Of a stretch of 64,000 nucleotides of DNA, positions 43,808-52,249 are shown one piece after another. Both the position numbers and the translations under genes were made by a program. Each line of letters starts with the position of its first letter. Position 1 is the first letter of the stretch. The notes beneath the pieces are model-generated. The model saw only the letters and a program-made list of their open reading frames with translations, ran no database searches and was not told where the DNA came from. This DNA is from Halobacteriales archaeon (GTDB taxonomy: Archaea; Halobacteriota; Halobacteria; Halobacteriales; SKNY01), in the NCBI GenBank assembly GCA_007118975.1, contig SKQO01000060.1:1-64000 (forward strand), read 5' to 3'.

Positions 43808-44686
43808 TCAGCCGCGCAAAAGCCTAGTCCGTAACCGTCCCACTGTGCTCGTCGTCAAGTACTCGCCTACCACTCGAATCGTACTCACAATGCCATCACG
43901 TTGTGTCCTGTAGTACAATCGTCTGATTCTCCCGACATCTGTGGGGTTATCAGTGTCGATACGGAGCCCACGCGAATGTGTGTACACCCGAGCCTCACAC
44001 GACTCGTTGAGGATCGACCGACCCTTCGCCGGATCGTATCTGTATGTTAGCCCCTTCTGGCCATCTGTCTCCAACAGCCGGCCGTGAAACACTTTTACGC
44101 GGCCGTACAGATAGCCGGGGTAGTGACTGTAGAGACAGTTGTATTGCGGTGGTAACACTAGCATTTCGACAGTACTTAGATAGAGGGCGGTCCGGAAAGA
44201 CGGCTGATCAACGATTGTATCCGAGTGGTATTCGAACAGGCGCAACCACCCCACGAGCAAATCCTCGACCGCTTTGGTTTGTCGATAGGCGATAAATCCG
44301 GTATTGTACTCGGGCACGCCATCGGGAACGATACCCAATGGGCTCTCTCGCGATCGGACGTGGGACGGATCCATTACCAAACACAAGTCGAATCGATCGA
44401 GCATCTGAAACACCTCACTGATATCGGCATCGAGATAAATATCAGTATCCAGATAAATTGTCCGCTCATAAGGCGATTTCCCAAGGCAGGAAATTACGTC
44501 GTGTGATCCGTCCCCCCGCGGATTTGGTATGATTGCGTTGTGATCGATATGTTCGGAGTGGATAGCGGCATCCGAAAAAACCGTAATCGGAATATTCGGC
44601 ATCTGGACTTTGACGCTTTCGGCGGAAATCCGGCACTCCCGACGATATGTCTCCCCCGTAGCCACGTAGACGATGCCGACACTCAT
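43808..44686 (-). CDS. GT8-like nucleotide-diphospho-sugar transferase
   Basis: A 292-residue protein with a GT-A fold. The start VGIVYVATGETYRRECRISA is typical of GT8-like transferases. The DxD metal motif is IYLDTDIYLDADI (Asp80, Asp82 with a second DAD at 86-88). Then come FIAYRQTKAVEDLLVGW and VDQPSFRTALYLS, which place the acceptor-side residues. The C-terminus has HSRGLRIDTDNP. It is probably a retaining transferase with UDP-sugar donor. Third positions are less GC-rich than in the neighbouring wecBC genes, which may mean separate acquisition. It stands alone on the minus strand. Confidence 0.82.
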   Translation of the reverse strand: MSVGIVYVATGETYRRECRISAESVKVQMPNIPITVFSDAAIHSEHIDHNAIIPNPRGDGSHDVISCLGKSPYERTIYLDTDIYLDADISEVFQMLDRFDLCLVMDPSHVRSRESPLGIVPDGVPEYNTGFIAYRQTKAVEDLLVGWLRLFEYHSDTIVDQPSFRTALYLSTVEMLVLPPQYNCLYSHYPGYLYGRVKVFHGRLLETDGQKGLTYRYDPAKGRSILNESCEARVYTHSRGLRIDTDNPTDVGRIRRLYYRTQRDGIVSTIRVVGEYLTTSTVGRLRTRLLRG

Positions 44687-44950
44687 ATTGACGCAAAAAG
44701 GCGGCTCACTTGACTTAGTAAGGGTTCAGCTACGGGATCCTCATTGACCGTATCTCGTTAACGCACTCATAACTCGGTGATCGGTGTGATAGCGAGACAT
44801 CAATGGTCGGAGTATACGCTATTACCCGGATAACCCAGTGATAACTAATGATGTCCGCGTAGAATATTTGACTATTGGACAGAACACGTCGACAATCACG
44901 ATGGGTTTCGCCCGACAGCGCTTGCGGTTTCCAGGCTCAACCGGACTTAC

Positions 44951-45682
44951 ATGACACACGTCGAGTTCATGGGGGCGCCGGGAGTCGGCAAGACATCCCT
45001 CTGGGAACAGCTGATAACACACGACGAGTGCTACGGTGGCGTCGGGGATGGGGCCCTACGAAGAGTGTTCCTTGAGGGCACACGAACGAGGTACCGGCTC
45101 TGCTACCACCTTCTCCCATCATCCCTGCAGCGGACGTTTGAGAACGAGTTGCTCCGGTATCGATACCGCCAGCGATCTCTCGACGCCTACCTAAACGACC
45201 ACACCGAATTTGTCGAAACCATGTGTCTTCTTGCGCATAGCGTAGAACAAGATCGATCAGACATCACCAGATGGTTGCTACGGGATACTGCTCGTTACGA
45301 ACTGGGACGGCGGACGGTCACGGATGGTGAGGTTCTCTGTATAGATGAGGGCTTTATGCAACGATTGTTCTCGATATATTGGCGAGATCCAGACATGCAG
45401 TTATATCGATACATACAATCTGTCACAACGCCCTCGCTCGTGATCCATGTGGATGCCCCGCCGGAAACCGCCCTTGCGCGACAACGGTCGCGGGGGCGAG
45501 TCACTGCCGATCGAAGCTGGGAAGCGGATGAGCCACGGTTGGTCCAGCGGAAGATCCGAAGACTATGTCTAGACCTCGAAGCGACGCTCTCGGAAGAGAC
45601 GAATGTCCTTCATATCGATAATATCGGCGAGACCGAACCGATTGTTAGCGAGATTCGACGAGAAATTCATCGACACGTGTGA
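44951..45682 (+). CDS. P-loop kinase-like protein, paralog 1
   Basis: A 243-residue protein with the P-loop GAPGVGKT at residues 8-15. A second conserved point is the Walker-B-like IDEGF at 130-134. A LID-like Arg-rich segment follows: LVIHVDAPPETALARQRSRGR. This is the layout of nucleoside/nucleotide-kinase-like P-loop proteins. It aligns closely with the protein at 54003-54767, with the same P-loop and IDEGF positions within one residue. The substrate is unknown; a sugar, lipid or amino-acid alcohol of the glycan pathway is possible. It is convergent with GxHR paralog 3, with 146 bp between them. Confidence 0.82.
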   Translation: MTHVEFMGAPGVGKTSLWEQLITHDECYGGVGDGALRRVFLEGTRTRYRLCYHLLPSSLQRTFENELLRYRYRQRSLDAYLNDHTEFVETMCLLAHSVEQDRSDITRWLLRDTARYELGRRTVTDGEVLCIDEGFMQRLFSIYWRDPDMQLYRYIQSVTTPSLVIHVDAPPETALARQRSRGRVTADRSWEADEPRLVQRKIRRLCLDLEATLSEETNVLHIDNIGETEPIVSEIRREIHRHV

Positions 45683-45828
45683 CATGGAGCCACACACGTT
45701 GCTCACCGAGTGCCTCGAACGTAAAGCCGTAGAATAGGTGGAAAAGATCCCTCACATGATAGGGATATGGGTTCCTGTTATCAATGACGGTCGGCATTCG
45801 TCACGTCCAGCAGATCTGGATGTCGCGC

Positions 45829-46707
45829 TCAGCTCCTGATTCCTGTGACCTTGTCCCCACGATATAGTGCGTCGCGGCGATCTTGCCAAAACTCATGACG
45901 TAACGTGACGTGGCAGGGAATACGAAGATCAAAAATTTGGGCGATGGCGAATCGGTGCTTCCCACTGTTCGCGAGGTGGATCGTCCCATCCCTGGCGATC
46001 GTGAGCACTGGCTCGAGATTGTGAGGGCTCGATCCCGGACCATTCGGCGTGGCATGTTCGCTTGCGGGTCGGTAGCCGTTGTCCCTGATGTCGGCGAACA
46101 AGTCATCCACGTATGAACATCTTCCTTCGATGAAATCTGCTACCGAGGAGTATCCGTACGCCTCCCGTCCCGCGTCGATCCGGTCGGCCGCATGGGCTAC
46201 GTAATCGGTCTCCTTCCATTCACGGCCAGCCTCAAATCGTTGTTTTATGCCGGCAAACGTGGGATGTTCGTCAAGCTCGTGGAGGTTCTCCGACTCGTCC
46301 CAACCGCCGCCTCCCACTCGGCCCAGGCCTCTCGAATAGGTAATCCCGGTACGATGCGTGATTGAGCTCGGTTCAATTAGCAGGGTTTTGAAAGGGTGGA
46401 CAGGTGTGTCGTACCGGATGCGATTCCGAGTGTGGTGGCGGTAGGAGTTCAGCGCGATCAATGTCGGATGTTTGCTCTTCAATGGTGGGCTGTCCTTCGC
46501 AACATGTGCTAGGGCACGTACAAATCCCGTCGGACCCTCACGCCACAGCAGCCGACAGGCACGGATCGGGAGAGACCCCATCAACCTGTTCATCCCGATC
46601 GGGCTCTCGGCAGAACGAATCGAGGTAATTCCCTGCCTAATCGAATAGCTGGGACGTTGTAGTCCATCAATTACCGTCAGATCCGCTTGAGGACTTCTCG
46701 GGTTCAT
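45829..46707 (-). CDS. GxHR-family protein, paralog 3 (ParB/sulfiredoxin-like)
   Basis: A 292-residue member of the four-copy family. After a variable N-terminus with basic helices (RACRLLWREGPTGFVRAL) come LLIEPSSITH, GGGGWDESENLHELDEH, IKQRFEAGREWKETDYV, a helical middle with DDLFADIRDNGY, and the C-terminal block LTIARDGTIHLANSGKHRFAIAQIFDLRIPCHVTLRHEFWQ. Its GKHR replaces the DGNHR of paralog 1. The ATG overlaps the stop of paralog 4 (ATGA at 46704-46707), so it is translationally coupled and the N-terminus is fixed by that overlap. Function is unknown. Confidence 0.78.
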   Translation of the reverse strand: MNPRSPQADLTVIDGLQRPSYSIRQGITSIRSAESPIGMNRLMGSLPIRACRLLWREGPTGFVRALAHVAKDSPPLKSKHPTLIALNSYRHHTRNRIRYDTPVHPFKTLLIEPSSITHRTGITYSRGLGRVGGGGWDESENLHELDEHPTFAGIKQRFEAGREWKETDYVAHAADRIDAGREAYGYSSVADFIEGRCSYVDDLFADIRDNGYRPASEHATPNGPGSSPHNLEPVLTIARDGTIHLANSGKHRFAIAQIFDLRIPCHVTLRHEFWQDRRDALYRGDKVTGIRS

Positions 46708-47552
46708 CCTCCTCGGACGATATCATTCATGTCTGGATGACGTAGCTGTCGTTTCTCTTGCAATGTTAACCTCGAGCGGTCCATCGTACGAAACCGATGA
46801 CGCCTTTGTTGCCATATTTGATGTCGGATATGTACGCGGACCGGGATCCGATCGATCTCCAGTACTCGCGCCACGAAAAATCGGTGGCGACCGGTGACAA
46901 AGATGACCTCTCCGTTTCGACCGATACTGACCATCACCTCATCCCGCTCCGGCGGCCTAGTTGTGGTCACTTCCATGGGTGCATCGATGCGCGAGCGTAG
47001 CTCCCGCTGAGTGAGATATCCGTGCTCGCGCATATGCTGGAACAGCGAATCAACCGCCGCAAACCGATTCCTCATTCGGTCCGGCGTGCTGTACCGCTTC
47101 GAGATAGCCCCCGATCGAAATCGCTCGTAAATATCGGTCTCTTCCCAGGCAATGCCTTCATCAAACCGTCGTTTCATGGCTCGATAGAATCCGAGATCGG
47201 AAATACGAGCCAGTCGAGGCTCGGTTGGATCAGCGAATCCTTCCTTTGTTCCCAAGTATTCGACTGCCGTCGTGTAGGGACTCCGATCCCACTCTCCACC
47301 GCGAACGTAGGACCGATTCTTGTCCAGGCCCAGGTACCTCGGGACAAGCATCCACTCTACGACGCCCGGGTCGATCGAGATGAGTTTGTGGGGATGGGCA
47401 GTACTGCCGCCGTATCGCACAGTGTCCGCACGGCGCATTAATTCCGGTCGCCGTCGCTCGGCTGCCGACCGCGCAAAGACCCGCGTCTCGATCAGGGCGC
47501 TGGCGGGGCCATCTTTACTGCCCAAGCGATCGAAGTAATTACCCAGAACCAT
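46704..47552 (-). CDS. GxHR-family protein, paralog 4 (ParB/sulfiredoxin-like)
   Basis: A 282-residue member with SIDPGVVEWMLVPRYLG, VRGGEWDRSPYTTAVE, MKRRFDEGIAWEETDIY, a helical middle with VDSLFQHMREHGY, and VSIGRNGEVIFVTGRHRFFVARVLEIDRIPVRVHIRHQIWQ, ending HPDMNDIVRGG. It is richest in arginine of the four and lacks the extended N-terminal helices of paralog 1. It is the second gene of a minus-strand unit: aldo/keto reductase, 39 bp, paralog 4, ATGA overlap, paralog 3. The coupling suggests the two paralogs act together, perhaps as a heteromer; this is inference. Confidence 0.78.
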   Translation of the reverse strand: MVLGNYFDRLGSKDGPASALIETRVFARSAAERRRPELMRRADTVRYGGSTAHPHKLISIDPGVVEWMLVPRYLGLDKNRSYVRGGEWDRSPYTTAVEYLGTKEGFADPTEPRLARISDLGFYRAMKRRFDEGIAWEETDIYERFRSGAISKRYSTPDRMRNRFAAVDSLFQHMREHGYLTQRELRSRIDAPMEVTTTRPPERDEVMVSIGRNGEVIFVTGRHRFFVARVLEIDRIPVRVHIRHQIWQQRRHRFRTMDRSRLTLQEKRQLRHPDMNDIVRGG

Positions 47553-47591
47553 CGGATACGCCAGCAGTACGCGAATACATCGATGGTGAAC

Positions 47592-48512
47592 TCACGTGAA
47601 TTTCCCGAGTACTGAAGCGGGAACTACCCGTTCGGCCACCGGACCGACCACCCCACGCGCCCGATACACGAGGCCACCTTCCCGGTTGTGTCGATACCAA
47701 AAGGGTGCCTCGAGTTCGTCGATCCGCGTCATCTCCGCTTCTGAAAGTGTGAAGTCGAACACGTCGAAGTTCTCCTGGAGTCGAGGCGGTCTTACCGTCT
47801 TTGGGATGGTGACCACGTGATCCTGCTGAATCAACCACCGGATGGCGACCTGTGCCGCCGTCTTATCGTACTCCGCACCGATCGTTGTAAGCACATCGTC
47901 ACCGACGACCCGGCCCTCCGCGAGTGGGCTATAGGCGGTCAATACGACATCGTTCGACTGACAAAACGAGAGCACCTCATCCTGTCGCCAGTACGGATGG
48001 TGTTCGACCTGATTGGTGAAGATCGGGATGGCTGAAACGTCCATCGCTCGTTGGAGCTGGTCGACGGAAAAATTACTCACCCCGATTCGCTCAACACACC
48101 CCGAATCGACGAGTTCCGCCAGCGCTCCGAAGGTTTCCTCCATGTCGGCTCGGGAGTTCCACCAGTGGATGAGCAACAGATCGACGTACGACGTCCCCAG
48201 ACGGTCGAGACACCCGGTTGCTGCCTCGACCACGCTGTCGTAATCGAGAAACCGTGGGTATCCTTTGATCTTGGTCGTAAGAAAGATCTCGTCTCGATCG
48301 AGCCCGGAACAATCGATGGCCCGACCGACCACCGCTTCGTTCTCGTATGCCATCGCGGTGTCGATGTGCCGATAGCCCATGTCGAGGGCAGCTCGAACTG
48401 CGTCAAAACATTCGTACCCCCCGGCGCGATAGGTACCGAGGCCAATTGGAGGAATTCCATAGTTCCCGAGTTCAGCGTCGTTGTCCCCACTCTGCAGCAC
48501 ACGACTGGCCAC
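47592..48512 (-). CDS. Aldo/keto reductase
   Basis: A 306-residue TIM-barrel NADPH reductase. The catalytic tetrad can be read as Asp and Tyr in GYRHIDTAMAYENE, Lys in LTTKIKGYP and His in DLLLIHWWNS. The C-terminal NADPH-phosphate loop is IPKTVRPPRLQENF. The start is a GTG at 48512. It reduces an aldehyde or ketone to an alcohol; in this place a keto-sugar or activated sugar is a fair guess. It is first in a unit with two GxHR-family genes, and 233 bp from the divergent Gfo/Idh gene. Confidence 0.92.
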   Translation of the reverse strand: MASRVLQSGDNDAELGNYGIPPIGLGTYRAGGYECFDAVRAALDMGYRHIDTAMAYENEAVVGRAIDCSGLDRDEIFLTTKIKGYPRFLDYDSVVEAATGCLDRLGTSYVDLLLIHWWNSRADMEETFGALAELVDSGCVERIGVSNFSVDQLQRAMDVSAIPIFTNQVEHHPYWRQDEVLSFCQSNDVVLTAYSPLAEGRVVGDDVLTTIGAEYDKTAAQVAIRWLIQQDHVVTIPKTVRPPRLQENFDVFDFTLSEAEMTRIDELEAPFWYRHNREGGLVYRARGVVGPVAERVVPASVLGKFT

Positions 48513-48745
48513 GTCAACTCACCTGACGTTGCTTGCTTGTGCTACCGGCAGTGACACAATAAAGGAGCACGAGTCGGATTGGGATCATCACGCTTGCGGC
48601 GACCTTGTCCGTTTCCGGTGATTAGTATTCGACCCATAATGCTGACAATTCAAACTGTGCCCATCATCGTGCTCCAAAACCCGTGGTGGGCCAATCAAAT
48701 ATGGATAGTGTAACTATGGAATGGGAACGGGATCGCTAGCTATCC

Positions 48746-49765
48746 GTGGTCAACATCAGTATTGTCGGGGCAGGCGCCATCTCCCAAGAGGCGTATCTCC
48801 CGGCTCTTGAAGAAATCGAACAGGCGCGCTTGCAGTACGTCGTGGATCTGGATGAAGAGCGGGCAGCTCGTCTCGCAACCGAGTATGGGGCCGTGGGACA
48901 TCGGGCGAACTATCTTGACGCCCTTGATGAGACGGACGCCGTCATCGTCGCGACACCACCTGGCTCACACGCCGACGTTTCCCGGGCATGTCTCGAATCC
49001 GACGTCCACGTCTTCACGGAAAAGCCCGTGGCGGTATCGAGCGAGGTTGCAGCGGAGCTGGTCGAACTCGCCACATCACGGGACCGGCACTTCGCCATCT
49101 CCCGCCAGTACCGCGAGACACCAGTTTGTCAGTTGTTGACCACGATGCTAGAAAGCGAGGCACTGGACGATCTCGCGGAATTTTCGATCACCTTCGGCGA
49201 CGAAACACACTGGGGATTTCGCAGCGATTACCGAATGAATCGGGCGGCTGCGGGTGGTGGCGTCCTTACGGACAAGGGCGAACATCCGCTTGATGTGCTG
49301 TTATGGTTGTTCGGGAACGAATGGGAGCTCCATCGCTACTGCGACGATAACTACGGCGGGCTCGAAGCAAATGCGTCCCTGGAACTTGCCTTCCCGGCCG
49401 TTGGAGTCAACGGAACAGTGGAGATCACGGGGACCAGGGATTTGTCGAACGAATTAGTGTTGCGGGGCAATCGTTCTCGGTTACGGGGCGACCCGGGTGG
49501 GAAAGAGCTCGTGCTCGAACGATCCGATACCAACGAGCAAACGACGATTGAAGCGACCCGGTCTGTCCCAAATTCGTACCTCGTTCGCGTCGGATACCAG
49601 GCAAAGCGGTTCATCGACGCAGTCGCCGGCGAAGAACCGACCTATGTCCCCGCGGCCAGCGGTGTCGAGGTTCGCCGGCTGATCGAAACGTGTTACGAGC
49701 AACGCCAATCGATGGTTCATTCCTGGGAGCAACCGGGACTCGAGCGAGCGACGGAGGTATCCTGA
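48746..49765 (+). CDS. Gfo/Idh/MocA family oxidoreductase
   Basis: A 339-residue NAD(P)-dependent dehydrogenase. The N-terminal Rossmann domain begins VNISIVGAGAISQEAYLPAL, with VIVATPPGSHADV and FTEKPVAVSSE (the EKP motif whose Lys is catalytic). The C-terminal alpha/beta domain follows, with GGGVLTDKGEHPLDVLLWLFG, whose His is the usual partner. Such enzymes oxidise or reduce hydroxyl groups of nucleotide sugars, for example in UDP-sugar 3-oxidation. The start is a GTG. Only one base separates its stop from the next ATG, so it forms an operon with the SDR gene. Confidence 0.9.
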   Translation: MVNISIVGAGAISQEAYLPALEEIEQARLQYVVDLDEERAARLATEYGAVGHRANYLDALDETDAVIVATPPGSHADVSRACLESDVHVFTEKPVAVSSEVAAELVELATSRDRHFAISRQYRETPVCQLLTTMLESEALDDLAEFSITFGDETHWGFRSDYRMNRAAAGGGVLTDKGEHPLDVLLWLFGNEWELHRYCDDNYGGLEANASLELAFPAVGVNGTVEITGTRDLSNELVLRGNRSRLRGDPGGKELVLERSDTNEQTTIEATRSVPNSYLVRVGYQAKRFIDAVAGEEPTYVPAASGVEVRRLIETCYEQRQSMVHSWEQPGLERATEVS

Positions 49766-49766
49766 G

Positions 49767-50945
49767 ATGGTACCGACTCGGGTCCTCCTGACCGGCGCTG
49801 GCGGGTTCGTGGGCGGCCGGGTTGCACACCGGATCGCGCTCGGCGAGACGGAGGAGCTCACCGCATTACTCCACACCCCCGCGGGCCCAGGCGCGATGCG
49901 GCTCGCCCGGCTCCCGGTCGACATCGAAGTCGGCTCCGTACTCGACAAGGAACTTCTCGAGCGATTACTCGCCGATTGTGACGCAATCGTCAACTGCGCG
50001 TTTGGGATGGGAAAAACGTCGGAAGACGGGACGCGGACACTCCTCGAAGCGGCCGCAGCTGCCGATATCGAGTCTTTCGTTCACCTCAGTTCCGCAGTCG
50101 TCCACGGTCACCATCTCGATGGAACGCTTCACGAGTCGGCCCCCTTCGCGCCAGACGACGAGTACGGCGAGTGGAAGCGGAAGGGAGAGGAAGTGATCGC
50201 GGCGTTCGAGGGCGGTGCGGCCCCGGATCCTGCGATTATCCGTCCCATGATCGTCTACGGACCGCACGATGATTGGGTGACCGGTGCCCTCGAGACCGTC
50301 CGTACCGGTGCGGTCCTGGCCGAAGGTGGTATCGGGACCCTAAATCAGATCTATATCGACAACCTGGTCGACGTTATCCTCCTGGCAATGCGGGAGCCAG
50401 CCGCAAAAGGGGAGACGTTCCTTGCAGTCGACGACGATCACGTCACCTGGCGGCAATTTTATCGCGACGTCGGTAGCATCCTTGCAGAACACCCACCGTT
50501 TCAGGAGCTTTCCCGCCGAGAAATTCGATTGAGGAAACGTGCAAACACGGTCCGAGACAGTGTCGTCCCACCAGTGAAGGCCGTTGGGGGAATGGTGACT
50601 GCGGACGAAGCCCAAGAGAATGCAGTGGCGGAACTCGCCCGGACGCCATGGGCCGTGCCGCTTGTCAAGCAGGTCCCCCAACCAGTGCGCGAACGGCTTC
50701 TCGATCGAGTTATCGGTGATGGCTCGAACGGTCAACCAGTCAAGCTTGAACGAACAAACGGATCAGACAAGTCCCGCTCGCCGCAGTACGAACTCCCCGA
50801 GGAACGATTCGTGCGGATGCAATCGAGCCTCGGGAGCGTCTCGAACGAAAAATCCAAGGATCTCCTTGGCTGGGAACAACGAGTTGCCTACGAGAAGGGG
50901 ATGGAATACGTCGGCAAATGGCTTGCCTACGACGGTCGCTTGTGA
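49767..50945 (+). CDS. NAD-dependent epimerase/dehydratase (extended SDR)
   Basis: A 392-residue SDR enzyme. The NAD loop is TGAGGFVGGRVAH, the active-site strand is LSSAVVHGHH, and the YxxxK pair is in DEYGEWKRKGEE. Unusually, the C-terminal part is extended (about 290-392) with RTPWAVPLVKQVP and a conserved-looking GWEQRVAYEKGMEYV end that is seen in SDR proteins of glycan loci. The first half lacks a strong 4-epimerase signature, so dehydratase, reductase or epimerase are all possible. It begins one base after the oxidoreductase gene, so the two probably work in sequence on the same nucleotide sugar. Confidence 0.87.
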   Translation: MVPTRVLLTGAGGFVGGRVAHRIALGETEELTALLHTPAGPGAMRLARLPVDIEVGSVLDKELLERLLADCDAIVNCAFGMGKTSEDGTRTLLEAAAAADIESFVHLSSAVVHGHHLDGTLHESAPFAPDDEYGEWKRKGEEVIAAFEGGAAPDPAIIRPMIVYGPHDDWVTGALETVRTGAVLAEGGIGTLNQIYIDNLVDVILLAMREPAAKGETFLAVDDDHVTWRQFYRDVGSILAEHPPFQELSRREIRLRKRANTVRDSVVPPVKAVGGMVTADEAQENAVAELARTPWAVPLVKQVPQPVRERLLDRVIGDGSNGQPVKLERTNGSDKSRSPQYELPEERFVRMQSSLGSVSNEKSKDLLGWEQRVAYEKGMEYVGKWLAYDGRL

Positions 50946-51198
50946 ACGTTTGAGGGAGTCCGTGTCTCGAACCAGGTTCCTGATGCGGCCAGTGTATATC
51001 TCGCTTCGAACCAACGATCCGCTGCATCCGTAATGCTCTCCGTAAATTCGGAGATGCTCATTACCGTGGTTTTTAACAATTTGCCGGTAGCGCGTGCCTC
51101 ATCCCGTGTGGTTTGACTGCCCGTGCTTCGAGCGCAATCGGCAAGGGCCGCATGATTGTAGATGATTGTCCAGTACAACCGGTAGCCCGTAATCAATA

Positions 51199-52098
51199 AT
51201 GCCCACTCCCATATCGGTCGTTATCGCGACGTACTACCGTAACAACCTCGTCCATGACGCCATCGAGAGCGTCCTCGACCAGGATTACGAACCCGTCGAG
51301 CTGATCGTGGTGGACGATTCTGGTGAGGGTCACGCCGAACCGGTGCTCTCCGGATACCCCGATGTGACCCCTATCTATTTGGAGGAAAATCGAGGCTGGG
51401 CGGGGGCATATACTGCTGGCATCCGCGCATCGACCGGAGTCTACGTTCATCTCCTGGACGATGACGATTACTTTCTCCCCGAAAAACTTGCCAAGACCGC
51501 CGCCGTGCTGGAAGCAAATCCGGGTGTAGGTGTCGTTTACAGCGGCCTCGAATCTGACGTTCGGGGGTTCCAGTATCCCCATCCCGAAGTGTCCGGGGAT
51601 GTGCTCGAATGGGCGCTGCGGTTCAAAATGTATCCCTGTTGTACCATCACGATGCTAATCGAGCGTGAGGTACTGATGGATGTCCTGCCCCTCCCGACCT
51701 ATGCGGACGATCTCGCTCTGAAGATCGAGCTGGCGAAACGGACGAAGTTCGCGACCGTCGACGAATGTCTGGTCTATCGACGGAAAGAACAGAGCAGAAA
51801 ATGGGTCGGGCTCGAGAAATTTGCGGAAATGAAACGGATCGTACACCACCAGCGGGACCTTTACGAGAAACACCCGGATATTCGGCGCGCTGTGCTCGCC
51901 GAAAGGTACGAGGAAGAAGGACAGTTCCGATTGGAACAACAACTGTGGTCGGCGCAGGCAATCTACTGTTTTCTCAAGGCCGCGTATTACGCGGAGGACG
52001 CCCGGGTTCGCTGCGGGGGGCAGATGTTTGCGTCGTTACTCGGACGGCCGGGATGGTTGACGGCTCAACGGGCTCGTGCTATGTTCGCGGGCAACTAG
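51199..52098 (+). CDS. GT2 family glycosyltransferase
   Basis: A 299-residue GT-A enzyme. The start ISVVIATYYRNNLVHDAIESV, the donor motif VELIVVDDSGEG and the metal-binding LLDDDDYFLPEKL are typical. The acceptor-side region YADDLALKIELAKRTKFA follows. The C-terminal 70 residues form helices. The enzyme should act at the cytoplasmic face with an unknown donor. It lies 253 bp after the oxidoreductase-SDR operon in the same direction, so cotranscription is possible but not certain. Confidence 0.9.
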   Translation: MPTPISVVIATYYRNNLVHDAIESVLDQDYEPVELIVVDDSGEGHAEPVLSGYPDVTPIYLEENRGWAGAYTAGIRASTGVYVHLLDDDDYFLPEKLAKTAAVLEANPGVGVVYSGLESDVRGFQYPHPEVSGDVLEWALRFKMYPCCTITMLIEREVLMDVLPLPTYADDLALKIELAKRTKFATVDECLVYRRKEQSRKWVGLEKFAEMKRIVHHQRDLYEKHPDIRRAVLAERYEEEGQFRLEQQLWSAQAIYCFLKAAYYAEDARVRCGGQMFASLLGRPGWLTAQRARAMFAGN

Positions 52099-52249
52099 AG
52101 CATGAATCGTTTCACTACCTTACCAGGTGACACAAAGAGACGCGGAAAACTGGATTATGAATCATCCTTAGCAGAGACGAGTACCAACCGATCGGAACGG
52201 ACCTGTTCACTCGCAGCGTCGCTGAATCCCAGAGAGCCCAGTTCGGAGC

